Of a stretch of DNA of 64,000 bases, positions 35,428-44,410 are shown one piece after another; positions within the stretch are counted from its first letter, which is position 1, and each line of letters starts with the position of its first letter. The DNA lies in contig CBIHNW010000006.1 of the NCBI GenBank assembly GCA_966211795.1, positions 62,001-126,000 on the forward strand. The letters run 5' to 3'. A program made the position numbers and the translations under genes. This stretch comes from 21-14-0-10-47-8 sp966211795 (GTDB lineage: Bacteria > Bdellovibrionota > Bdellovibrionia > Bdellovibrionales > Bdellovibrionaceae). The notes beneath the pieces were generated by a model. It saw nothing but the letters and a program-made list of their open reading frames with translations. It was not told the origin of the DNA and did not search any database.

Positions 35428-36735
35428 ATGCGAAACATCGTTTTATTTGCGATTTTGATGTCCCTTCCGCTTTTATCCGGCGCCCAGACGCCGCCACTTC
35501 AATTCTTTGGCCCGATCCCAACGAATCAAGGAAAACCTGGAGAGCTGGATCATCGCGAATGGTTGAGCCTGCAATTGAACATTCTCATCTCGGCTTATGG
35601 ACATGATGAAGATCTGTCGAAAGTGAGCTTGCGGGATCTGAACCTTTCCGGAAGCAAAGAAGATCAGGTTTTGCTGATGCAAAATTTCCTGCAGTATCGG
35701 GACGCCGAGCGGACACAGGACGATGATCGTCGCGCCACTCTGGACGACGATCTCAGGTGGGCTCGCCAGATGGGCCTTCCGCTCAACCAAGATTCCTTCG
35801 CAGACGTCAGTGCGAAACTGAGAGCGGTCTCGGAACAAGTGGGGGGGATGGTGAGCCGCGGCCAAATCACCGCAGATGAATCATTTCAACAGACCATCAT
35901 GGCGCAGTGGAAAGCGGTGCAGTCTTTTCCCGTCGCCACCCGAGAGGCTCTACGGCTGGCTTTGCTGGATCGTCGAGCCGACCCCCTCAAGATCCTGGAA
36001 GACCTGATTGACGACCCCGAAACCATGACGATTCCGACCCGAACGGCACTGATTCTGAAAGCTTTGAATCAAGTCCCGGTCCAGGACATCAACGAGAAAA
36101 ATTTGAGAATTATGAACCGTGCCGTGAAACTTCTGGATTTTTCAAAACAGCAAGATGTCTGCCAATCCATCTCCGAATTTCAATATTGGGTGCCGGGCCA
36201 GGACGGGGAGAGCCTGAACGAAAAACAAAAACCTTACTACAAAATTCTGACAAAAGGATTCGCGGCCCTGGCTCAGAATCCGAAAATGGACTGTTCTCCT
36301 TATGTCTCAAAGGAATATCTGCAAGGAGTTATATCGCAGGTGGAGAAATTGAATTTGTATCCCAAAGACTATTTCGTGCTGATTTCAGGGCGCCTAACGA
36401 CCGCCCCGATGGCTCTGGCCAATTGTCGAATCGATAAGATCTACCGCGACCATGTTGTCGTTGAATTGCATGCGGATGAAAAATTGCGTCCGGGTCAAAT
36501 CCGTTTATGGAGTGCGGTCTCGGCCGGCGATTGCACCCTGACCGTTCAGAACGAAAAACTGAAACGAGGGTACCGGACTCGGTTCTTCTATCGGGATGCT
36601 CAGCAAAATGTGCTTTTGCAGATGGAAGAAAATTTTCAGGACATCGCGCAGATCGAGGCCGGCATCCTTCAAGGCAAGAATCCGCCAGGTGCGAAACCGA
36701 GACCTCCAGTGCGCACGCTGTCGCTGTCGAATTGA
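35428..36735 (+). CDS. Secreted mostly helical protein
   Basis: The ATG at 35428 opens a good signal peptide (MRNIVLFAILMSLPLLSGA); 435 residues. No strong ribosome-binding site, and an earlier in-frame start at 35404 is possible. Residues 30-260 are helical and charged (DLNLSGSKEDQVLLMQNFL, TLDDDLRWARQMGLPLN, DPLKILEDLIDDPETM). The last ~110 residues are beta-rich (YFVLISGRLTTAPMALANC, DHVVVELHADEKLRPG). Three cysteines. No family recognised. Followed by the histidine kinase after 151 bp. Confidence 0.75.
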   Translation: MRNIVLFAILMSLPLLSGAQTPPLQFFGPIPTNQGKPGELDHREWLSLQLNILISAYGHDEDLSKVSLRDLNLSGSKEDQVLLMQNFLQYRDAERTQDDDRRATLDDDLRWARQMGLPLNQDSFADVSAKLRAVSEQVGGMVSRGQITADESFQQTIMAQWKAVQSFPVATREALRLALLDRRADPLKILEDLIDDPETMTIPTRTALILKALNQVPVQDINEKNLRIMNRAVKLLDFSKQQDVCQSISEFQYWVPGQDGESLNEKQKPYYKILTKGFAALAQNPKMDCSPYVSKEYLQGVISQVEKLNLYPKDYFVLISGRLTTAPMALANCRIDKIYRDHVVVELHADEKLRPGQIRLWSAVSAGDCTLTVQNEKLKRGYRTRFFYRDAQQNVLLQMEENFQDIAQIEAGILQGKNPPGAKPRPPVRTLSLSN

Positions 36736-36886
36736 CCTGCCGCCAATCCATCTCGCGAAGTTGCTTGCAACGAGAATTTGATGAGGCGCCAGCGAATCAC
36801 CATGCGATGAATCAGTGTCTTTTAAATTCCTGCCAGCTTTTTTCGGAATCCCTTGTCTGAATTTTAATAATTGAATAAAACTAAGT

Positions 36887-38776
36887 ATGCGGGAAGTCTG
36901 GTTTTCAGTCGTGCTCTTATTTTTTTGTTCTGTGGGTTGGGGCCTGACGCCCACCCACATTCAAACATTTGATGATGCGACCAAGATGCAAGCGCCCGGA
37001 AGCGTAATGGGTGAAGGCTCGGCCGAAAAATGGGTGGCAGGTTCCGCTGATTTGAATTTTGGCTACACCAAATCCCGCCATTGGATCCGATTCGAAATTC
37101 CCGATGGCTCATTCGATGTCTCGGAAAGTCTGTATCTGACGATTCCGTATACCTACCTCGAAAAAGTTTCTTTCTACGTCACCGAAAAGGGTCAAATCCT
37201 TTCGCAAGAGTCGCAAGGCATGGGTGTGCCGATCAAGCCGGACGAGACCAAGCCTCTGACCACCGGAACTTTTGCGTTTCTCATTCCCAAACTCGGAACC
37301 TCTGGTCAGACCGTTTATTATTTGTCGGTCGAGGGAGACTTTCCGCTTTCGGTTCCCATGGAGATCGTGAAAGAAACCAGCTTGCAGCGGCAGCAAGCCC
37401 CACGCAATTTGTTGCTCGGCATTTACTTTGGAATCCTGTTTATCGCCTTCTGTTTCAATGCCTATCTCGCATCGGCGGTCCGAAATAAAATGCACCTCTA
37501 TTATTGCTTATTCGTCATCAATGCCCTGATGCTGTTCATGGGCCACGAACGAATTTCTGTGCAGTTCTTCTGGCCGCATTCGCCGCATTGGGCCTTGATG
37601 GAAATGCATGTATTTGGCGGAGCCGCCTTTTTATTTTATGTCCTGTTCGTGCGAAACTTTCTGGAAACCGCGAAAAACACGCCTTGGTTGGATCGCGCCT
37701 TGCTATTTTGTTCTTTTCTGTCGACCGGCCGGGCCCTGTGGATGATCTTTGATCTCAGCCAAAAAGTAGCGATCATCGGGCAGATCGGCATCATGCTCGG
37801 CAATTTTCTGATTTTGGGAATAGCGGGTGTCTGTCTTTATCGTCGCGTGCGATCCGCCAAATTTTTCCTTTTGTCTTCGTTTATTTTCAATGCGGGTTAC
37901 ATTCTTTTCGTTCTGCAAAAATCCAACATCTTTTATTTTGGGGAATTTGTCGAATACACGCCCCATCTCGGTGTATTGTCCGAAGCCGTGCTTCTCAGTT
38001 TCGCGCTGGTCGATCGGATTCGTGAGACCAACAAGCAGCTGCAACTGCGGAAAATCGAAATCATCAATTCCGAAAAGATGGCGGCGCTGGGACGGATGGC
38101 CGCCGGCATTTCTCACGAAATCAACAATCCCCTGACGATCATTTACACCAATGCAAATTCGATCGGGGCCCTGTCCACGCAGGCCCAACCTCCGCTCGAG
38201 AAAATCCATCACAGCAGCCAAGCGATCGAGAGAAATGTCATGCGGATCTCGAAAATCATCAAATCCATGCGCGCCATCGCCCGCGATGCCACGCTGGATC
38301 CCGTGGTGGATCACAAGCTCAGCGATATTTTCAACGATGTCTCGACACTTTGTCAGGAAAGATTTCGCAACGGCGAAGTGTCTCTCAAAGTGGCGTCAGC
38401 CGAGCCCGATGTTTTCGTCTCTTGTCGCAGTCCGGAGATTTCGCAGGTGCTGATCAACCTGATGAACAATGCCTTCGATGCGGTTCAGGGACAGCCGGAA
38501 AAAGAAGTGCAGATCGATTGGACTTTTGATGCCGACCGCGTGTTGATTTCCGTTTCGGACACCGGGCCGGGCATTCCGGAGCGAATTCGCGATCAGATTT
38601 ACGAGCCGTTTTTCACCTCGAAGCCAGTCGGTAAGGGCACGGGTTTGGGCCTGAGCATTTCCAAATCCTTGATTGAAAATCACGGTGGAAATTTGTGGTT
38701 GGATGCCACTTCGTCGCGAACCAAATTCACTTTCAGTTTGCCGGCCGCGAACTTTGATGGCGCATCGGCCCCCTAA
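36887..38776 (+). CDS. 7TMR-DISM sensor histidine kinase
   Basis: 629 residues with signal peptide (VWFSVVLLFFCSVGWG). Residues ~25-160 form a periplasmic 7TMR-DISMED2 domain, and ~175-375 are seven membrane helices. The cytoplasmic kinase follows: HisKA with H410 in LGRMAAGISHEINNPL, N-box QVLINLMNNAFDAVQ, G1 VSDTGPGIPERI, F/G2 EPFFTSKPVGKGTGLGLSI. DISM sensors are thought to bind carbohydrate-type or other extracellular ligands. No response regulator gene lies in the window, so it is an orphan. The envelope-machine operon starts 186 bp downstream, but joint function is not shown. Confidence 0.92.
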   Translation: MREVWFSVVLLFFCSVGWGLTPTHIQTFDDATKMQAPGSVMGEGSAEKWVAGSADLNFGYTKSRHWIRFEIPDGSFDVSESLYLTIPYTYLEKVSFYVTEKGQILSQESQGMGVPIKPDETKPLTTGTFAFLIPKLGTSGQTVYYLSVEGDFPLSVPMEIVKETSLQRQQAPRNLLLGIYFGILFIAFCFNAYLASAVRNKMHLYYCLFVINALMLFMGHERISVQFFWPHSPHWALMEMHVFGGAAFLFYVLFVRNFLETAKNTPWLDRALLFCSFLSTGRALWMIFDLSQKVAIIGQIGIMLGNFLILGIAGVCLYRRVRSAKFFLLSSFIFNAGYILFVLQKSNIFYFGEFVEYTPHLGVLSEAVLLSFALVDRIRETNKQLQLRKIEIINSEKMAALGRMAAGISHEINNPLTIIYTNANSIGALSTQAQPPLEKIHHSSQAIERNVMRISKIIKSMRAIARDATLDPVVDHKLSDIFNDVSTLCQERFRNGEVSLKVASAEPDVFVSCRSPEISQVLINLMNNAFDAVQGQPEKEVQIDWTFDADRVLISVSDTGPGIPERIRDQIYEPFFTSKPVGKGTGLGLSISKSLIENHGGNLWLDATSSRTKFTFSLPAANFDGASAP

Positions 38777-38962
38777 CAATGCGATCGCCAAGTTTCGCGA
38801 TCAGGACTGGATCTGCCGCCAAGCCCGGAAAAAATTTCCCAAATTCTGACATTGGACCAGCGACATTCGGCTAGATCTCGGATCCGTCTTCAGTCCAAGG
38901 GGGGCATAAGAATTGACGGAGTTCTTAAGCACTTCTTAAGATGGAAAGATACGGGGGAAATT

Positions 38963-39622
38963 TTGCGTATCTCTTTTCTGGCATTGGTCCTCTCAATTTC
39001 GCTATCCTCTCTCTTCGCCTACGGCGAGGCCGATCCCTATTCGGTTCCGGCCACAACCGCCATCGAAAATAAAATGTACGAACCTTCCAATGAACTGAAT
39101 TTCCAGGCGGGCCTTTTGCCGTTGGATGCCTTCTACAAGGCGCTGTTGGTGAATCTCGGCTACACCCATTATTTTCAGTCCTACTGGGGTTGGGAAGTGT
39201 TCAACGGCTCGGCCGCCTTCACGCAGGACACGGGGCTGCGCGATGATCTGCGAACCAATTTCGGCGTGCAAGAGGCGAACTATCTTGATTACATCAACTA
39301 TACGGTGACGACGAATCTGGTCTACACGCCCGTTTACAGCAAAAATCTGCTGTTCAATAAGAACTTGGTGCACGGAGAAATCTCCTTTCTCGGTGGGGGC
39401 GGCATGGCCTCGTTTAAATCTGGCAAGAGTGCGCCCATGGCGGGAGGCGGTTTGATCTTTCGCTTCTTCATGTCGGATCGTTGGTCTTGGAAATTTGACA
39501 ACCGAGTTTACTATCATTTTGCGGAAGGGATGAGCACGAACTACGTGCTTTCGATCAATCTGGGTCTCTCTTATGAATTTGATCCAAGCGGCAAAGAGGA
39601 ACAGAGGAGCAGGCGTCAATAA
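38963..39622 (+). CDS. OMP_myx_plus outer-membrane beta-barrel protein
   Basis: I choose the TTG at 38963: GGGGGAA precedes it, and the resulting N-terminus (MRISFLALVLSISLSSLFA) is a signal peptide; 219 residues. The mature protein matches the barrel domain found beside gliding genes in myxobacteria: ENKMYEPSNELNFQAGLLPL, DAFYKALLVNLGYTHYF, WGWEVFNGSAAFTQDTGLRD, VYTPVYSKNLLFNKNLVHGE. Alternating hydrophobic strands to the end fit an eight- to ten-strand barrel. First gene of the envelope-machine operon; it is the likely outer-membrane element, comparable in position to GltA/GltB. Confidence 0.82.
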   Translation: MRISFLALVLSISLSSLFAYGEADPYSVPATTAIENKMYEPSNELNFQAGLLPLDAFYKALLVNLGYTHYFQSYWGWEVFNGSAAFTQDTGLRDDLRTNFGVQEANYLDYINYTVTTNLVYTPVYSKNLLFNKNLVHGEISFLGGGGMASFKSGKSAPMAGGGLIFRFFMSDRWSWKFDNRVYYHFAEGMSTNYVLSINLGLSYEFDPSGKEEQRSRRQ

Positions 39623-39635
39623 GCTTGAAATAAAA

Positions 39636-41120
39636 ATGGGGAAAAGGATTTTCCTGACAATTCTAGCTATCGTTGCTTTGGCTCAGCAGAACGCGAGGGC
39701 GCAAGCGGCGAAACCAATGATCGGCTGGCGCTACATTGCCGAGAATGAAGAATTTTGGTCGAAACACACCAAAGATCTTCAGGCGGGTGCTTTTGAAGCG
39801 GCCGCCCAGCAAGCTTTGGACATGCGTGAAAAGGCCGCGAACGAATCGGAAAAAAATGAAAGTGGTCTGGCTTTGGCCGAAGCGTTTCACGGTTTGGGAT
39901 TTCATCAAGCCGCGTTCGACCTTTTGCTCGGGATCATCGAGGACTTTCCGGGATCCTTCGCCGCCAATCAAGCATTCCTGGACCTTTCGCAAATGGTGCC
40001 TGACGGAGACTTTGATGAAGAGCGTTTATCGCTCGTGATCAATCGCTCTTCGCCAGCCGAACTTCCGCCGCCGGCGATGTCGATGGCCGGTTTTTTTCTG
40101 ACTCTTGACCACATGAAAGCGGGACAAGTGAAATGGATGAGCTCGTTTCCGAGCATGATCGATGCGACCTCGTATTGGTCGGCACGAATGAGCTATTTCA
40201 ACGCGCTCGAGTTGGTCAAGGCGGGGCAGACGGACAAGGCCATTGCCGCGTTTGAAACCCTGACCCAGCATCCCGGCATGATGCCGAACCTGCTGTTGAA
40301 TGTGCGTCTGCAGCTGGCGAGACTTCATTTTGAAAGAAAAGATTATCCCGCGGCCGAAAAGATTTACGCGGACATTCGTTCCTCGAATCGCAACACCGGC
40401 CGCATTCTTTATGAGCGCGCCTGGAATCAGTACTATTTGAAAGACTATGCCTTGTCCCTGGGAATGTTAGAGTCTCTGCGCGCTCCCTATTTTTCGCCGT
40501 CTCTGGATCCGGAAGCGCATTTGCTGCGGGCGCTGATTCTTCGCGATCTTTGCCATTACCCCGAGGTTCAAACCGTCAGCCAAGACTTCACCGCGGTTTT
40601 TGGCTCGGTGATTGAAAACATTCGCAAGGTCAAGCCGCTCAAGCAACAGCCGATTCTGATGTCGATGGCCCTGGTGCGCGAACCGATGCGTGAATTTGCC
40701 GATGTCGTGGACGCGATCCAAAAAGAAAGAACGCTGTTCAACGCTAAATTTTCTTCGAACCGATTTGCTTTCGTGCAGAAAGCTTACGACAAAAGAGAGC
40801 GCGAAATCAAAAGTCGTCTCGATCGCCGGCTGGAGCAGCCCTTGAAATTTGAAGCCAATCGCTTGCTTGAGCTCAATGATCAGTTGAAGCTTCTTGATTA
40901 CGTTTCGGGTTTAGATGAAAACCGCATCAAGGGGCTTTTCGAAAGTCGCGGTTACAAGGCCGAGAAGGCTGATACGCTTCGTTTTAACACTCTTTATTGG
41001 CCGCTGCGGGCTCCTGCGACCAGCAACGAAAAAAAACAAAATCGCAAAGAATTTTGGTTTGATGAAATGCCCAACATTCGTGTGCTGATTTCGGATCGAT
41101 GCGAAAAGGCGGGGCAATGA
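39636..41120 (+). CDS. Periplasmic TPR protein of the envelope machine
   Basis: 494 residues from ATG 39636 with signal peptide (RIFLTILAIVALAQQNARA). The rest is helical with TPR-like pairs: AFEAAAQQALDMREKAANE, LALAEAFHGLGFHQAAFDLL, LELVKAGQTDKAIAAFETL, LQLARLHFERKDYPAAEKIY and LYERAWNQYYLKDYALSLGM. The C-terminal part is a charged coiled-coil-like region. The stop overlaps the next start (ATGA), so it is translationally coupled to the larger TPR protein. Position and fold resemble GltC/GltE-type proteins. Whether it binds the barrel protein is not shown. Confidence 0.8.
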   Translation: MGKRIFLTILAIVALAQQNARAQAAKPMIGWRYIAENEEFWSKHTKDLQAGAFEAAAQQALDMREKAANESEKNESGLALAEAFHGLGFHQAAFDLLLGIIEDFPGSFAANQAFLDLSQMVPDGDFDEERLSLVINRSSPAELPPPAMSMAGFFLTLDHMKAGQVKWMSSFPSMIDATSYWSARMSYFNALELVKAGQTDKAIAAFETLTQHPGMMPNLLLNVRLQLARLHFERKDYPAAEKIYADIRSSNRNTGRILYERAWNQYYLKDYALSLGMLESLRAPYFSPSLDPEAHLLRALILRDLCHYPEVQTVSQDFTAVFGSVIENIRKVKPLKQQPILMSMALVREPMREFADVVDAIQKERTLFNAKFSSNRFAFVQKAYDKREREIKSRLDRRLEQPLKFEANRLLELNDQLKLLDYVSGLDENRIKGLFESRGYKAEKADTLRFNTLYWPLRAPATSNEKKQNRKEFWFDEMPNIRVLISDRCEKAGQ

Positions 41121-44100
41121 AGTTCAATCATCTCGTCCTGAATGTCATGCTGCCTGCCACCTTTGTCGTGAACCTGAGCTCGGGCCACATCGCGTGGGCC
41201 GCGGATCCTGCCAAAGGAACGCCGGCGCCAAAGCCCGCCCTGGCGACGAAAAAGGCCGCACCACGCCGGGTGGACCGTCAGCGTCTGGCGCTGCTCAAGG
41301 AAAATCTGGCGAAGACGGACAAATCCATTGCTTTGACCAAACAGAAAATCCGCACGTCGAAAGACATTCAGTTCTTGCCAGAGCTTTATTTATCGCTGGC
41401 CGAATTGTTGATCGATAAATCGCGCCTCAAGTACTCGATGAAGCTTGAGCAGGCGGGTGACCGTAAGACCGAAGATCTCGACTTTACGGCCGAGAAGATG
41501 ATCAAATCCGAAGCTATCGAAGCGTTGACCCAGATCGAGGAACGCTATCCGAATTACGTGGGTTTGGACCGGGTGGTCTTTGCCATTGCTCACGAATACC
41601 GTGAGATGGGCGAGAACGAACAGGCACTGAAAACTTTCAAACGCCTTTTGGATAAATTTCCGTCCAGTGAATTCTGGGCCGAAGCGATGTACAGCATCGG
41701 TAACATTTATTACGACAAAAAAGATTACGAATTCGCGCTTGGTCAGTACAAAAAAATTCTCACCAAGCCCGACGCCAAAATGATGAGCATGATGGCGTAT
41801 TATAAAATGGGACAGTGTTACTTGCAGTTGGACAAACCTCTCGATGCCTTGCAAGCTTTTGAGCAAGTCTTCACGACCAAAATTGAAATCGATCCTGAAA
41901 AGTTACCGGAAGACTTTAAGCGCAAAGACATGCGTGAAGAAGCGCTGGTGGCCAGCGTGAAACCGCTCAGCGATCTGCCTGCCGAAGACCTGCTCAAAAA
42001 TCCGAAATACCAATATCCTCTCGAGTACTACACCAGTCTCGCGCCGAATCGCCCGGCCTTTCGCTCATTGTTAGCGCGTTTGGCGAAACGGATGACGCTG
42101 AAAAACCGGCATGACGAAGCATCGCGAGCGTGGTTTGCGCTGCTCGAAGTTTCCAACGACTTGAATCAGGGCAAAGAGGCACTGGAATCTTTTTTCATCG
42201 AGAAAAAGAAAACCCAGAAGGTGGATTATCCCGAAAATTCGTCCCGCCTGGTGTCGCAGTTCTTATTTGAATTGAAGCAGGAAAAGCCAGCCGAAATTCA
42301 GCGCTTCGAACCCGTTTTGCGAGACATCGCCACCAGCTTTCACAAGTCGGGTCTTGCCACCAAGCGGGCCGAAGATATCGACCGCGCGATTGAAGCCTAC
42401 AAAGACTATCTTTGGATTTATCCCGAGACGAAATACAAAAATGAAATCAGCTTGAATATGGCCGAATCTGCCTTTCACGCCGGTCGCTTCGTGGAAGCGG
42501 GACTGGGTTACGGAAAGATGGTGACGCTGATCAAGGATTCAAAGAAGAATAAGGAATACTTTTTTTCCGCTTTCGAATCCTTCAACCAAGCTTTCAAGGC
42601 TCACGACAAGCTGAGCTTGCTCGAGAAAACTCAGGGCCAGGCGTCTTACGCTTTATTGGTCGACAGTTTTTACCGACGGGACAGTCAGAATCCGGCGATG
42701 CCGACCATCTTGTACAATCTCGCCAAGTCGCTTTACGACTCGCAAGATTACATCAGTGCTTCGCAGCGATTTTATCAACTGCTGCAACGATTTCCGAATG
42801 ATAAAAATGCCCAGGCCGCGGCCGTGATCTACCTGGATTGTTTTTACGTGCGTGACGATCTCAAGAGCCTGGTCGAAAAGGGAAATGCCTTGATGGCGTT
42901 TCCGCTGCAATCATCCGTGAAAAAAGAAATTCAGTCCGTGATCCAACAATCGCAATTAAAACGGGTGCGCTCGATCGCCGGAGATTTCGCCACCAAAGGA
43001 TACGCCGATCAGTTCATGAAGTTTGCGAAGGAGGCGGGCAAATCAACTCTTGGAGAAACGGCGCTGCTCGAGGCCTTCGTTTCTTTGAAAGCTAGTCAGG
43101 ATATCGCCGCCCTCAAGGTTGGCGAGCAGTTTGTGGGTCAGTATGGAAATTCCGACAAAGCCAAAACCGTCTTAAGCAACATGATCCAGCTTGCACTGGC
43201 CGCCGCCGATTTTTCGAAAGCGGCGACTTACCTGGCCGCTTTCTCGCAAAAATATCCGAACGACGAATCCAGCTCCAAGTTCGCGCTGACGGCCGCACAA
43301 TTTCAAGAAGCACTTGGAAATCTCGAGCAAGCGGCCGACATCTATCAGGCTTTGGGTGATCATGGACATGCCGGTGATATTTTTTTAAAGAACCAGCGTT
43401 GGGCGGACCTGCAAAAAATCGCGCCGCGAATTCCGGGCCTGAAAGGTTTGTACTATTTGGGATTGGCGCAGTACCGATTGGGTCAGAAAGATTCGGCGAT
43501 GCGCTTGATGGAGCGCGCGTTCAATTCGACCGCCAGCACCGCCCAAGAAAAACAGTTCATCGCTCACGCCGGTTACCTGATGGCTTTGCAAAGTTATGAG
43601 AACTACCGCAAAGTGGCCAGCAACGGCGTCAGTAACATTGGTGATATCAAATTGAAAGCCGCGGCCCTGGCTGAAACCGATAAGGTTCTGTGGAAGACGC
43701 TCGAGACCGGGGTCGGCAGTTGGGTGGTCGCGGGGATGCGCATGCAGGCCGTGCTCTACGAAGACTTTGCCAAGTTCCTGAAGCGGGGACCGGCGCCCAA
43801 GCCATTGACGCCGGCGCAATATCAGCAAATGACGGCGCCACAGATTCAAAATTACCTGAAGAATGCCGGCGATATTTTCGTCAAGTGCGCGCGCACGGCC
43901 GAACAATCGGATGTTTTTTCGACGTTTGTTGAAAGCTGCCAAAGCCGCAAGCTTGGTTTGGTGGATGAGGCGGCCAGCGAGCGCCCGGTCATTCGCAGTG
44001 TGGCTTCGGTCGGTGGTTCGGCGGATCTTCGCGCCAAGCTCTTAAAGGATCCTGCCAACACGGATCTTCTGAATCAACTGGCGCAGACCTTCATGAAAAA

Positions 44101-44395
44101 CGGTGATCCCGCGCAGGCCAATGCCGTCTACAATCGCGTGCTGGAGATCAAGCCCAAGGATCCAAATGCAATGGCGCAGATCGGGGTCGTTCACATGTTT
44201 CAGGGTTCATGGGATGAAGCCTACGCTTACTTTGGCGAAGCGCTGAAAAAAGATTCGAAAAACGTCACGGCTCTTTGGGGCCTGGTCGGGATCTACAACA
44301 AATTTGGCTATAAGGAAAAGTTGAACAAAGCTCTGAACCAGGCAAGAGCAGCCGGAAAGCCTTCGACGGTGGTGCATCCACTGATGAAGCTCTAA
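41117..44395 (+). CDS. Large periplasmic TPR protein of the envelope machine
   Basis: 1092 residues; the ATG at 41117 overlaps the previous stop and follows GGCGGGG. Signal peptide (LVLNVMLPATFVVNLSSGHIAWA) followed by a Pro/Lys-rich linker. TPR motifs run almost throughout: QALKTFKRLLDKFPSSEFWA, AMYSIGNIYYDKKDYEFALG, YKMGQCYLQLDKPLDALQAF, LYNLAKSLYDSQDYISASQRF and, at the end, DPAQANAVYNRVLEIKPKD and PNAMAQIGVVHMFQGSWDEA. It resembles GltD/AgmU-like scaffolds in size and repeat content. A periplasmic scaffold between barrel and inner-membrane motor is the likely role. Confidence 0.82.
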   Translation: MKFNHLVLNVMLPATFVVNLSSGHIAWAADPAKGTPAPKPALATKKAAPRRVDRQRLALLKENLAKTDKSIALTKQKIRTSKDIQFLPELYLSLAELLIDKSRLKYSMKLEQAGDRKTEDLDFTAEKMIKSEAIEALTQIEERYPNYVGLDRVVFAIAHEYREMGENEQALKTFKRLLDKFPSSEFWAEAMYSIGNIYYDKKDYEFALGQYKKILTKPDAKMMSMMAYYKMGQCYLQLDKPLDALQAFEQVFTTKIEIDPEKLPEDFKRKDMREEALVASVKPLSDLPAEDLLKNPKYQYPLEYYTSLAPNRPAFRSLLARLAKRMTLKNRHDEASRAWFALLEVSNDLNQGKEALESFFIEKKKTQKVDYPENSSRLVSQFLFELKQEKPAEIQRFEPVLRDIATSFHKSGLATKRAEDIDRAIEAYKDYLWIYPETKYKNEISLNMAESAFHAGRFVEAGLGYGKMVTLIKDSKKNKEYFFSAFESFNQAFKAHDKLSLLEKTQGQASYALLVDSFYRRDSQNPAMPTILYNLAKSLYDSQDYISASQRFYQLLQRFPNDKNAQAAAVIYLDCFYVRDDLKSLVEKGNALMAFPLQSSVKKEIQSVIQQSQLKRVRSIAGDFATKGYADQFMKFAKEAGKSTLGETALLEAFVSLKASQDIAALKVGEQFVGQYGNSDKAKTVLSNMIQLALAAADFSKAATYLAAFSQKYPNDESSSKFALTAAQFQEALGNLEQAADIYQALGDHGHAGDIFLKNQRWADLQKIAPRIPGLKGLYYLGLAQYRLGQKDSAMRLMERAFNSTASTAQEKQFIAHAGYLMALQSYENYRKVASNGVSNIGDIKLKAAALAETDKVLWKTLETGVGSWVVAGMRMQAVLYEDFAKFLKRGPAPKPLTPAQYQQMTAPQIQNYLKNAGDIFVKCARTAEQSDVFSTFVESCQSRKLGLVDEAASERPVIRSVASVGGSADLRAKLLKDPANTDLLNQLAQTFMKNGDPAQANAVYNRVLEIKPKDPNAMAQIGVVHMFQGSWDEAYAYFGEALKKDSKNVTALWGLVGIYNKFGYKEKLNKALNQARAAGKPSTVVHPLMKL

Positions 44396-44410
44396 TGGAT
44401 TGGACAAACT